From contig NC_058053.1 in NCBI RefSeq assembly GCF_020085105.1, forward strand, positions 19,658,888 to 19,722,887: a DNA stretch of 64,000 nucleotides, written 5' to 3'. Shown here piece after piece: positions 28,391 through 41,100 of this stretch. The translations under genes were made by a program, and so were the position numbers. Position 1 is the stretch's first letter; every line of letters starts with the position of its first letter. The notes beneath the pieces are model-generated. The model saw nothing but the letters and a program-made list of their open reading frames with translations, was not told the origin of the DNA and searched no databases. The stretch is from Siniperca chuatsi (taxonomy: Eukaryota; Chordata; Actinopteri; Centrarchiformes; Sinipercidae).

Positions 28391-29086
28391 AACCGAGGTG
28401 CAAAAACGACAATTTGTGGTTTTATGGGGCTTACTGTAGCTGGTATTTTTTATACTCAGAGGAATTGTAATTGAAACTAAGAACCTGCTACACAGTCTTC
28501 AAATGAAGAAAAAATACCTTTTTGTTCACAGGAGAGATTTATGCCTGTATAGTGGAGCTCTCTCTGCGAGTATCCAGGGCACTGCAGCACATACAAACAC
28601 ATACACAAACACATAAGATTTCATCTTCCTAGGTAAATTAGTTACATTATTTACTGCACAAACAAGTACCCACAACTTAAGTCAGGTATATCTAGCACAA
28701 AGGATCTCCATGGCACACAGAGCGGTGATCTACAGCCAGATACGACTTAAAAACTATCACCACTGTTACACACAGACACGTTGCTACTGCCAGACTGTTG
28801 GCAGATGAAGGAATGTCTGGGTCTCCTAATGGTTTCTGTGTTACTGTATCAGCTCTGTGCCTGGCTGGTGAAGATTTAAAAATGATAAAATCTGTTTCCA
28901 CACTGGTTTGGCATGGCTTGAACTCTTTATCTCCTCCAGCTCTCAACTAACAAACTAATCCTTTTTTCAGTACAATCTTGCCAGACTCCTGTATCTCAAA
29001 CTCTCTTCCCTTTTTCCTCATATCCTGGTTTGTTTGGCCCATGTGTTTATCTCATTGCAGTTTAAAAGGGAAAGCAAGAAAGGCAC

Positions 29087-29170
29087 TCACACTTGATGCT
29101 GCCGTACAAAATCTGCAAACTGCCGGTCTTTAGCGTAGAGCTCAATAATGCGTATCCTGTCTTGGATTTC
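29087..29170 (-). CDS. impg2: impg2 exon 20 (C-terminus, stop codon)
   Basis: Reads [20 protein letters not shown] then FVRQHQV and TGA. Human ends [30 protein letters not shown]. The stop overlaps a donor-like sequence (GTGTGAGT), so a further exon after QHQ is possible. Confidence 0.88.
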   Translation of the reverse strand, partial: EIQDRIRIIELYAKDRQFADFVRQHQV

Positions 29171-32100
29171 CTGCAGAAACACATGATATCAGTTGGGAGG
29201 GAGCATTACATCACAGGCAGATAAACAGTAAACTGAACCAGCTCAATCAAAACATGGCATTTTACACTCAACAAAACTACTGACTCTACCATTTAAGGGC
29301 GCAAAAGTCAGTTGGTTATAGAACAGGTTTATAACCTGAGATTTCCCAATTCAGATCCTTGTCAGGTAAAATTTGGATATGGGAAATTAAAGTGATGGGG
29401 CACCGCTTGGGTCATTACCTAACATCCAGATGACAGAAACGAGTGAAAACGGCCGGTTAAATTTAAAAAATGCATCTTTTTTTCTTCTCCCAAAAACTGA
29501 GCTTTTCCAAAACAGTATAAATATTGTGTAAATAAATGCCAGCTTTGTGTTTTAATGTGTACGGGGGGAAAACACAGCTTTTGCACAACTACGATGTAAT
29601 CCAGCCCAGTGAGGGTTAACCTTTATTTATGATGATTTTATCAGACAACGTCATGATTATAAAATAATGATTTTATCAGCACCATGGCACAGCAACTTAG
29701 CATGACTGCTGGATGGCATTTCACTGGATAGTAAAGGTAATAGGGTAAAAAAAAAAAGAGTAAATGCCCTCTTAATGTGGCTAAGAGACCTCTTCTAAAT
29801 CAACCAGTGGATAGCAGCCCACACACACACACACACACCTCTTTGGTCAGTTCACTGTTTTCATAGATGTGTCGTATCTCCTCACTGCTGAAGTCAGTGG
29901 AGGCCTCACCACTGGCACTGCTGTATACAGGAGCTTCAGGATAGCGGCGGTAGTAGTGGCTGTAGCCTGTGGTGGCCTCACTCTCATACATGGGGTTGTA
30001 CTTGGTTGCCCTCTCCAGAGATGGGAGACTCTCTGCTCGCCTGCGGAGCAACACACAAGCAGAGAAATCAGTCACAATGTAGAGGCAGGATGATAAACAA
30101 AGCAACACACATCATCTAGGAAACCAGATAAGAAAATTGAGCTGCAGTGAATAAGACTTTAGTGTTGATTAACCTTCATAAGTCCTTTTATTTCTGCCTG
30201 AGTCAGACTCCAGACTAACAGACAGCCTTTTGTGTTAGGTGTTTAAGGCTTTTTGGAAATAGATCAGCACCATGTCTGATTAGTGAATTGGCTGAAGTTA
30301 ACACAATGTTTCTTTACAGGCTGCTCTGAGAACTATGCCAGACACACACACACACACAATGATAGTAAACAGATACTTTGTGTGTCTTTGTGTGTGCAAA
30401 AGAGAAAAAAAGTAAAGGAAGGATAAAAGCAGGACAGGAGGAAAGAGACACTGAGGCAAAGGGAGAGGGGTCGCCCCACTGCTGTAAGTCTAGAAGAGTA
30501 AAGAGATGGTGCGGTGGATAATTTTGGCTGTCTAACTGAGGACACAGTCATGGGATGTCTCAACTTATTCTGTCCCCTCAAGAAAGTAACCAGGCTCCTT
30601 TAATCTAAAGCGGATTACGTGGAGGAGAAAAAACTTCAAACACACTAAATTTATGCGTTTCTGTTCACTATCAAACAGAAAAGTGAGGTTGATTTGTTTT
30701 CAGGCGTTAACAGCTTTTGCAGGCTGAAAAGATTCTTACTGGTTAATTCATATACTGTTCATTTTACTAAACAGTGTGGTGTAGGTTATATGTATATAGG
30801 ATATACATTATTAACTCATAAAGTCTTGATTTTCCCCTTAAACTTTGTCAGTATATGTCAGTGTCAGGGTCACATATATATATATTCTGTTTCTCCTTGT
30901 TCCACTGCCTAATTGCACCTTTATTCAAACCCAAGGCAACATGTTTTTTTGGATGCCACTTCATATGGATGCCTGTTGACATTAAATAGAAATATACTGA
31001 ATCTCTTGTGCATTATTTTTGTACAGAAGTTAAAATACAGTAGTTATGTAGGTTTATACAAAGCTTGGCCACACAACATAAGTAGGTAAAGATGGATGAA
31101 GTAAGTTCTCCAGAGTTAAAAGAAGGGACATTTTTAGCAACACAATTATTTGTTTGTTAAGGACACAATTACGCTCCTTTTTATTCACCACTGTGTCACT
31201 CACTGATAACTAAACATACAAAACTTAACATACAAAACTATGGCCAGACACAGTGAGAATGAATAATGTGTGGCAGATTAACATGCCTCACAACAATAAC
31301 TGTATCTTGGTAAACTCTTATTACAGTATGGCAGATATGAGTCACAAATATATGCCCTCCATCCCTCACATAAAAATATACTCATATGCTCCTCAAGTAA
31401 CATGGTGTGGATTAGATGCCAGATCTAATTCATGTGTGTGTGTCTCTCATTATTAAGGATGGCTGTTGAAAAGTTTGGCCATATGGAACATGAGTGGTTT
31501 TCCTCACCGTATGGGGTCCTCTGACTCATCCTTGTCATACTGATCCCTTAATGTCCTGGCGAGGAAGAAGATGACTCCGGAGGCCACTAAAAGGAATCCA
31601 GCTACAGAGGCGATCGCTATGCCGACCACCAGCGGCTCAGATACATACTCCTCACAGTGCTCTCCTCTGTACCACCAGTTCTCCCCGACACGACACCTGA
31701 GATGACGGTGGAAATTTGTCAGCAATGTCCCAAAAATAATTTCCACTCTGAACTGGTACAATGACCAAAAACAGACATTCTTTTACTAAATCTCTAAGCA
31801 TTCGGGGAACAGCAGATACCAGCAGTAACAAAATGTTACAGAACATACCTGTCACTCTTATTCTGTTTTTTATTCTGTGTTAAATGATTAAAGAATATTA
31901 AAGTGAATGTCTCAATCATGTTTGTATTTTGTCTTGACATAGTTCATAACATGTATACAATTATAATGTTCTGTATGTGTCATTAAATCATTAAAGCCTT
32001 GTTTTGGAATAGTCTCCATGGAGCAATGCAATACTTTTGGTTGGACGCCGTGAAGTAAACAACAATCCAACAGCATCTGGAGCTGCCTGCATGTTTTATG

Positions 32101-35100
32101 ATGTGGTGGTGGGTGTGAAACAAAGGTTAGCCCTCATCTTGGCACACAGTCTCCTTTCTGTCTGTTCATAATCATTCAATTTAAAGTGCACCACATACAA
32201 CAGCTTGAACAGAGCCAGAGGACATGTTTCATCTTACACACATTAACCGATTCAAATGTCTGTATGTACATGGAGACACATGCACAAACATGCTTAGACA
32301 CAAACACTTACAAACACACACACACACACACAGCTAAATTGTTTGCAAGTAAGCTTTAGAAATGTTTTAGATAATAGGACTGTAACACCATATAATGAAC
32401 AATATTTCACTGAACAAATATGTGATAATATGCATCCTGGAGCTGAAAAAATGGACCACAATATTAATCAAATCTTAGCAATTATCCCCAAATGGTACTC
32501 ATTTTTTTCATTTATGTACAGTACATTTACTACCAGAGGGCACAATTAAATTAACATGCTAAACTGCCAAAGGTTTGAATGCTGACTTCCTTTTTAAAAA
32601 ATCTTGATCTAGGCCAAAACGTATAAATATTTGAAGACGCTTAATTGGTGTTTGTGGCCAACTAAGTTGTAAATCAAAATGTTTATTCCATGTACAACAC
32701 ATTTTTACCTCCCAAGTGTGAGGAGCCAAAAAAATGTTTTTGAACAAATGTTTGGAGTGCATTGGATATCTCTCGTCTCCAAATGATCAACATCCAGCCA
32801 AGCAAACCAACTTTAAAACTAGAAGCTAAGAATCTGGCCTCCTGCATGAACTGTTATAACGTATTTGAAAAGCTGTTCAATTTTCTATGATGAAGCACTG
32901 GCCTCACAAACCTGCAAACTCAGACACTCATTGCCGCACACACACAGATCACATCCCCTAATCCCCACCCACCTGCAGATGGCCCCCTGGCCGGGGATGA
33001 TGTCACACTTGCCGTCATTGAGGCAAAAGTCAGTCTGCAGGTCACAGATACTCTGACAGGGCAGGCTGTCCACGCTGAAGTAGCCAGCATTACAGACACA
33101 CTCCGCTTCCCCTGACCACTTGTTCACCTTACACTCTGCATACTCATTACATGCCTGGAACTTACAGGGGTCAGCCTTGTCACCTGGAAATGAAAGAACC
33201 AGGAGTGTTGACTTTAAAGTATTAAGAGAAACCGTAACAGGTTGACTACAGGTTGTTATGTACTCATGTGGTGATCAGCATTTAAAAGATGCGAGTAAAT
33301 TCCTTCACCTCTATTATCTCAAAAGATTTTGAACTATCAATTTTGGGAAATGCACTTATTCGCTTTCTTGCCGAGAGTTAGATGAGAAGATTGATACTAC
33401 TCTCATGTCTGTACGATAAATATGAAGCTTCAGCCAGCAGCTGGTTAGTTTAGCTTAGCACAAAGACTGGAAACAGGGGAAACAGCTCTGTCAGAAGGTA
33501 ACAAAATCCACCTATTAGCACCTCTAAAGCTCAGCAAATTGCATTTTTACACTTCGGGTCTTCTATAGGTAAAACAAACGAGATTTAAGATGTTAATTAC
33601 TGAGCTTTAGAGGTGCCGGTAGATTTCTTAGCTTTGGACAGAGCCACGCTAGCTGTTTCCTCATTTCCAGTCCTTATGCTAAGGTAAGCTAACTGGTTGC
33701 AGCTGTTTATTTATCATATTTACCGTCCAGACATAAGAGTGGTGTCGATCTTCTCTGCAAGAAAGCAAATAAGCGTATTTCCCAAAATGTCAAACAATTC
33801 TTTTAAATTACAAAAATAAACACAAAATTAAACTCAACAAAATAATAATCTACTGTTACACACAAGATTCTAAATATTTCAGATACATATAAAAAACATA
33901 GTAATAAAAGTAATGATTTAATTTTTTTCCAAAACGGACACACAGACACATATAAAGGCCATTCTTCCTCCCTTTCTAATGCAGGCCTAATGTATGCTGG
34001 GATATAGCATTGTATGTTGGCTGTGACTCAGACAGATTATGACAGCTCAGTCATGATTGTAAACACAAGCATGAATCACTGATATCATGAATGGCCAATT
34101 ACATGCTGACTGTTGTCATACACAGAAGCCCGGAGATATATACCACATGAGAAAATAAAAAAAGTGCGCAGATAATGTCATGCTGGGTCCTTACTTGAAC
34201 CATATTACAAAAAATAAAGACAATATAATACACACACTGTGTCGTTCAAAGTGCAGTTAACGATATGTGTTAACTTGGCTGCTGTCCAGGGAAGCCCTGA
34301 TTATCTCATCACAGTGGCTTCCTCTAGAGCTTTACAGGTGCTGGTCGGAAGATTTTGTTATCTTTGGACAGAGCCAGGCTAGCTGTTTCCCCCTGTTTCC
34401 AGTCTTTATGCTAAGCTAACAGTGTACTGGTTCCAGCTTCATATTTACCATACAGACATGAGAGTGGTATCGATCCTCAGCAGGAAAGCAAAATGTCTAA
34501 CAATTCCTTTAAGAAACATCTGACATAAGCTTCAAACACTTGACGCTATCACAGCACTCGTAAAAATACTACAGTGTACATCAGTGAGAACCCACCCGAC
34601 TCGACGTCCAGTGAGTACTTATCGATGGCCAGGTTCATGGTCTGGTAAGCTGTGTTACAGAAGTCCTCCAGGATCAGATAGACAGTGGTGGTGACGCTTT
34701 GTGGCACAGGCTTGCCAAATTTCATCCGGCTGTTGACCACAATGCTTCCATTCCTGAAGTTCAGTATCTCCAGGTTCTCAAAGTTGGTCAGGTTGGACTG
34801 CAGGTATGGCACAAGCTGGGAAAATTTAGAAAAATGTACAATTTGATGTTACAAACCAGAGGTTTTGACACAACAGCGGGAATACTGATAACCACAAGTA
34901 CAGTAAATGTAAGAAGTTTACCAGCTCTAGGAAGCGTTGCTCTAAAGCTTTGTATTCTGGTGAGCTCTTGTTAAAGAGATCATCTGAGAAGATCATGTTG
35001 GTCACCCTCAGGCTGAAGAACACCATCAGTGCTCGTCCAGGGTTCACAGGCATGGCGATACTGACTTGGTCTGTGCCGTGTGCCACACCAAACGGAAAGC

Positions 35101-38100
35101 CAGTGCTGCCCTCCTCTGTGTGGTTAATCAGATCATAACCATAATGAATCACGTCATAGCCCTGGTCTCCAGTGGTGGCATCATCCAAGCCTTTGTTAGT
35201 GGTATGGATCTGGGGGATAAAAAAGTGCATTGATTTTAATATGAGACTTTTTACTTCTAACTGGGATACAACAATGTTTACTTTGTCTGATAGGAATCAG
35301 TGCTAATGTTAGCAAGCTAGGCTAACTAGCTTCCATTTTTCGTGTGGAAGACAAAAACTGAACAGCACAATGGGTTCTCCCAAATGTTGAATGCTGTAAA
35401 GTGACAGACAGCTTAAATCGGAGTACATAACCAACGCTATGTGGACTTGAAAAAGATCTTGTATTAACATTTGCTATGACATGTTCTAGTAGGTAGTGCA
35501 CCACGGACGTTGACAGCGCCTCTCGTCAACCATTGCCAAGGGGAAACGCCCACCCAGAGGCCTGAAGCTGAGATGCAGTTTCCACAAATTTGTACAAAAA
35601 ACATTTTATCCTCGTTTGAAAAATATGCACATATTGCGGTATCATTATATTTCCTTGCGCAAAAAGTGAGAATTCAAATTTCAGTTCGACTTAGTGAAGT
35701 ATTTGCTACATTTTGCAACTTTAACATAAATATTTTTGCTTTACCTCCTCAAGTGAAGGGATGATGATGTCAGGTTGTCCTTCAGAGGCAGGGTCAACAT
35801 CAGAGGTACGGGTGAAAGGCAACTCCCTCTCTGGAGACAGGGCAGTCGGTTGGACAGGGCTCAGGAAATCTGTCACTGGTGGCCCCGGTTCATCCTCGTA
35901 GACCAGTAAAATTTCATCCTCTGTAAGATCCTCTGTCGATATCTCTGGAGCTTCCGGGGCCTCTTCCTCTATAGCTGGAGTTTCAGGTGGAGTCTCTTCC
36001 TTCACCTCTTGTCCCTCGCTCTCTGTTGCTTCCTCCATGCCACCCTCTTCAAATACAGGTTCCTCAGCATAGGTCAACACCACATTGTCTGCATCTTCCG
36101 CAGGCTGTTCAGGGTTAATTTCTTCATCTGCAGATTGAACATCTGTGAGGTTGGACTCTTCTTCTGTGGCCTCCACCGAGTCTTCACCAACAGGAAGCAG
36201 ACCTGTTTCTGCTGCCTCCGGCTGTGATGCACTTGCTACATCAACAGCCTCAGGAGGTGGGACTAGGGCATGTAGGCCTTCTTCTTCTGTGGTCTCAGTT
36301 GCGATTGTGGAGATCTCAAGCTCCTCTGGGATCTCTGCCTCATTCACAACATCATCATCCTCTTCCAGAGTTGCAGTAGTAGGTTCTTCTCCCACTGCCC
36401 CAACCTCAACTTCCTCTGTTTCAGCTTCAGAGATGGCATCTGCATGTATGGTGACATGTTCTGTTATCAGCCCATCTTCTGAACCAGTCTCCTCAAGATA
36501 CACCTCTTCTTCTTCTTCTGTTGTGGGTGTAGGTGGCTGGAGCAGGTCCTCCAGGTCATCTGTGCCTGAACCAGAGGCCTCGACCTCCACTGGTGGTTCA
36601 GGCAGTGTGACGCCCTCTGGCAGTTCAGGAGAGGGAAGCTCAGCTGGGAGCTCCTCTGGTGGGGGGTTTTCTACAGCAGGAGTCTGCACAGTGTCCTCCA
36701 GCAACAGACCCTCCTCCTCAATGCCTGGAAAAACAAAGACGAGTAGAAACTCAACTCAATATCTGCTGCTCTCCTTTTATAGAAACTGGCTACCTTTTTC
36801 CAGAGCCCATAGATCTATCTGGCAAACCAGACAAAACATTTGATTTAAGACCAACAAAATGAGAATTGAGAGATCCTTCCTTCCCTTTCCTGATTAGTAA
36901 TTTCAGTGCAAACATAAAGCAGTAGTTTTTACATATATATATATATATAGTGCCATCTCTGTAAATGCTCATGTAAACTGAGTAACAAAAAAGGGAAATA
37001 GTAATAGAAAAGGTCGATGTGGAGAAGAAAAAGCACCATAGTGGGATGAACAGCATGTGTGAATGTATGCTTGTGTTTAGGATAAACACTCACTGCCAAC
37101 TTCAGGTGCACTAGTGGTCAGGACAGGAGCAGGAGACACAACTGTACTCTCTTCAAGAACAATGACGTAATTTTCTTCTGTCACCACTGTGTTGGTTTCA
37201 GAGGGCTCAGGCGGGATGTCATCTTTGTTGACATCTTCGGTGTCCTCTTCTAGGATCGTGACCTTTCGTGGCTCCTCTGCAGCATTCATCTAAAATCACA
37301 AACAGACTTTATTATCTACACCTTTTGTCACTATTTCACTGGAGTGTGGTGCAACACGAGCTTTGATTGGCTGTGGTTGTGTGTTGAACATAATTTTTAG
37401 CAGGTACACTGCTTATACTGTGTTAAAATTAAAGTTATCACAAAGCTGAAACTGTAAATGTTAAAGAAAAAAAACAAATGAACTGTGAGATGGAATATGA
37501 TAGGCAGACACATAAGGAAACTGAATATCAAAATGTAAAGTTTAATTTTGGTATTTAAAATTTCAGTAATTGTTTAATCATTTAAATAATAACTTAATAA
37601 CAGGCTAAAAAGCAGTGTTTCCCTGCCCACTCTGGTTGAAAGTTTGAAGTTGTGGCATCTCCTGTCAGAAGTGTGCTTTGTTGTACCTGTAACCACACCC
37701 AGCAGTGAGGTCACGGTGTACTGACTACACACTAGAGTACACTTTTACATCACTGCAGCAAGGTGAGTGGTAAACAAAAACTAGATGTTGCTAAATCTTT
37801 TGCTCTTTAAAGACAGAGTAAGGAAACTGAATTATTAATCTGCATTTTTTTACTGTTCTGCTACCAGCAATTGGGTGTTAGTTGAACATTATGTTGCTAT
37901 AGCAACTACTACTGGTACAATTCCCTAGCAGTTCTAACGGACCACCATTATATCCACCATTTTGTCATCTCTGTGACCAAACAAATATTGGCAAACATCT
38001 TTTATCTACTCTCCACATGCCATTATTGGAGCATTACCTGTAGGTACTCTTTATTTCAGCTGTTTTGTGACTGTTGATTTGTGCTTTAGTGGAATTCAGT

Positions 38101-41100
38101 TTTTTTACAATCAGCTTACTGCTAACCAAGCTAGCCTCTATACTAGCTACTAGCTACGTTGAATTTGTTGTCCAATACTGTCTTCGCAGTTTCACAGTTG
38201 CTTCCAGTAAAAACTTTAAAGGCAATCCACTGTCTCCAATCTTTACTGGAAGTGTGTTTAGCTTGCTGCATAGCTGTGCACCTACACGCATAATGAGGGC
38301 AGAAAAAATTACTTTGAGTTTATTAATGAATTATATAAATGCACATTTAAATAATAAATGTATGATGGCTTTTTAAATGTATTCATGTATTGACTGAACT
38401 GTAAAAGTCTATAATTATTTTGGTGGCATACTGCACGCTCCGTACTTCTAATATCAATTCAAAGAAAGCTTGAAAAAAACAGCAGCTGAATCTAAAATGT
38501 TCTAAATCCAAACTAGGGCAGCAAAGTGCTTTGGTGGCACAGTAGCTCTGTGCGCTTGTCTGTAAATTAATTACTGATGCAAAGTTTGCCAAACTCTCCC
38601 AATTCATATAATGAGTCAAATTAATCACTTTGCGAGCTGAGCCATAAAGTGACACATTTAGTGTAACCCAAACTCTGATTACCATCAAAGTGCACAGACG
38701 ACCACAAGACAGCACAAATAAAGACAGACTTTAGATGATATTACTTGTCTGAATAAACTCATATGTGCTGTCTCTCTTCTTTACTGGCTGCAGTGTGGTG
38801 CACTGTAGCCTTTGCCCAAGAACAGAGGTGGATTATTACAGCAAGAGCCAAACTAATCCTCAAAGCCTCACTTCATCCTCGCTGGTGAGCTCATCCGCTA
38901 CCCTGGTGTGGTCTGGATAATATCACAAGCCAGTTACAGGTTATCGTAACATCAGTCATACTACAACTGTCAGCTTCCTTAAACAAAAGGGATTTATCAA
39001 CTTAGTGGAACTCAAAGCAGCTGGACAGCCCGGAGAGAGATTGTTGTCATGATAGTTGTGGAGGTAACTTGTTACTCACTGCGTCTCCGTCTGCAGCATT
39101 GACAAACTCAGGGACCCCAGACACTGTGGAACCAGTGGGGAAACAAATATTAATACAAACTGACAACAAAAGGCAAATGTGCCAAATAGCTAAAATAATC
39201 ATGCCTAAAGGAGTCTACAGAATCCTTTTAACTGTAACCATTTCAGCACTTGGCAGCCTTCATTTTGAGAGCATTACCTTCAGGGGTAAATATCTACAAA
39301 TCTGAGCTAAAATTGGGAGTGAATATCAGCCGCTGTGGGCCAAGTCTATTACTGCATCACCCCCAAAGCAGAAAAACAAAGCCAAGCTGTGCCTTTAAGT
39401 TCCCCAACCACACATGTCGGCCATATGAGAGTGTTTGGCCATCATTTCACATGTCCAAGTCTATAATTAATGTGAGCGTCAGATGGCATCCATCTCCAGG
39501 GGAGCTCGCTAACACAGTAAACTAATGACACACATTCTCTCAAAAAACATGTGCAGGGAGAAATCTCACAGCAGGAGGAGATGCTATAGACAGTATCACA
39601 TCCTTCATTTTCTTCACATTTCTGGAGAAGGGCTCTGGTCAGAAGTAGGAGGTAGCTGTTAGCTAACCTACTTAATGACTGGCTAAATCTAACAGATGCA
39701 GTGGTTAGCTCTCCCTTTTGAGTGAGCATTTGAGTGTATGTGTGATATTTTTGTGTCTACAAAAGGGAACTCCACCAATTTTACACCTCAAAGTCTGTTT
39801 ACAGGTGTTGGGGAGTAGGCCTACTACTACATATGTGAAACAATTGTATAAAGCCTTTTGTGGCTCCCGAGGGAGCTGGGCGAAATCAAATGAACTGCCT
39901 CAAGTGAGAGAGAATGACTGAAGTCTAAAAATAAAAAAAAATCTGGGGTTGTGGAGTTAGAAAGAAGTGAGTTTACCAGACCTCCGTAACCCGCTCCTCA
40001 TCTCTGCTTGAGGCTAGCGGCTCAAGGCTACATTAGCTTCTACTAGCATACACCTGGATGAGTTGCATTGTGGGTAATGTAGGCGCCAGGCTTTGACAAA
40101 AAATAAGAATGGATGGAATAAAAAAATATGATATATCAGGTTTTGCTGCATCAATCTTTATCCTTTTTTTAAACTGTCCATCATGAGTCCAACAATGTTA
40201 TAGGAGTGCAATGCTAAATCTGTTTAGGAGAGAGTTAACTGTTAGGTCCACTGGGTATAAGTCAAAATAAAGGATTTATGTGAAGCAGAAAAAAACCTGA
40301 GGGCTCATATTTCAAAGATCCTTTTTGTTCAGTTCTCTTTTGCAGACCATTTAATGACAAGGATTTAACTGTAGCACAGAATAAATACACAGTTCTTATA
40401 ACTGATGACTGTCGTTTGTTCATTAATAATGACCCACTTTTGAGCTGAAACTTCTTAGGAATATGTATTGGTCCTCTTTGACAGAAAGAGCAGACAAATA
40501 AGAAACAGATGAGACTATTAAAACCCTGGAATGTTTTCTCAAGTGGTGTAGCGTATGTTGTAATATCAATGCTGAGTCTACTGTGTCTATTTGATATGAC
40601 ATTTGGAAGTTTGCCCTGCACTGCCTCTGTCAATGTGTTCCCAGTGACTTCACCTCCATGCCAATTAAATAAATAGCTATAATGGTGGCATGTGTGTGTT
40701 GTGTTACAGTGCAGGGAATATCTTTGCACTGGCTATCGTCTTACCACTCTCCAGCAGGTCGTTATGAAGGGCTTCAGTGACAAAGTTTTTGACTTCGCTG
40801 ATGGTGTAGACTACCGTAGAGTGCTCCATGACCTCACGGTACGAGTTTTCCACCCGGTTCGACTGCAGGGTCAGATAGTCCAGCTGATCAGTGCTCACTC
40901 CTGCTCCATCCACCACCACTGTGACAGCATAGTCCACCACCACACCATCCAGCCTGAAGACACAAACATGTAGTAGTTACATCCAATCTACATACTGAAC
41001 AGTCTCAGGGCTGGGCAATAATTCAATATTATCATACTTTCAGTGGAATCGTAATGTGATAAACACTACACATCTATACAGTTTAATGTAATGCAATACA

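Larger units (their letters stand above)
25997..29086 (-). other. Probable impg2 3' UTR / downstream region
   Basis: No coding exon. The first AATAAA on the minus strand past the impg2 stop that I found is at 26026-26031, so the 3' UTR may run through most of this stretch; this is inference. A fold-back element (27068-27426) and a fragment (28335-28390) lie within it. Confidence 0.35.

Noticed and set aside
1..29086. abi3bp 5' exons expected left of impg2 by human synteny
   Set aside because: I looked for the N-terminal ABI3BP segments in the short ORFs and saw none; the gene may lie further left.
36145..36843. 232-codon open frame on the plus strand, very Ser-rich
   Set aside because: It is antisense to the Glu-rich exon 14 of impg2; GAG/GAA-rich coding DNA reads as Ser/Leu-rich without stops on the other strand. 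No start context or splice support.
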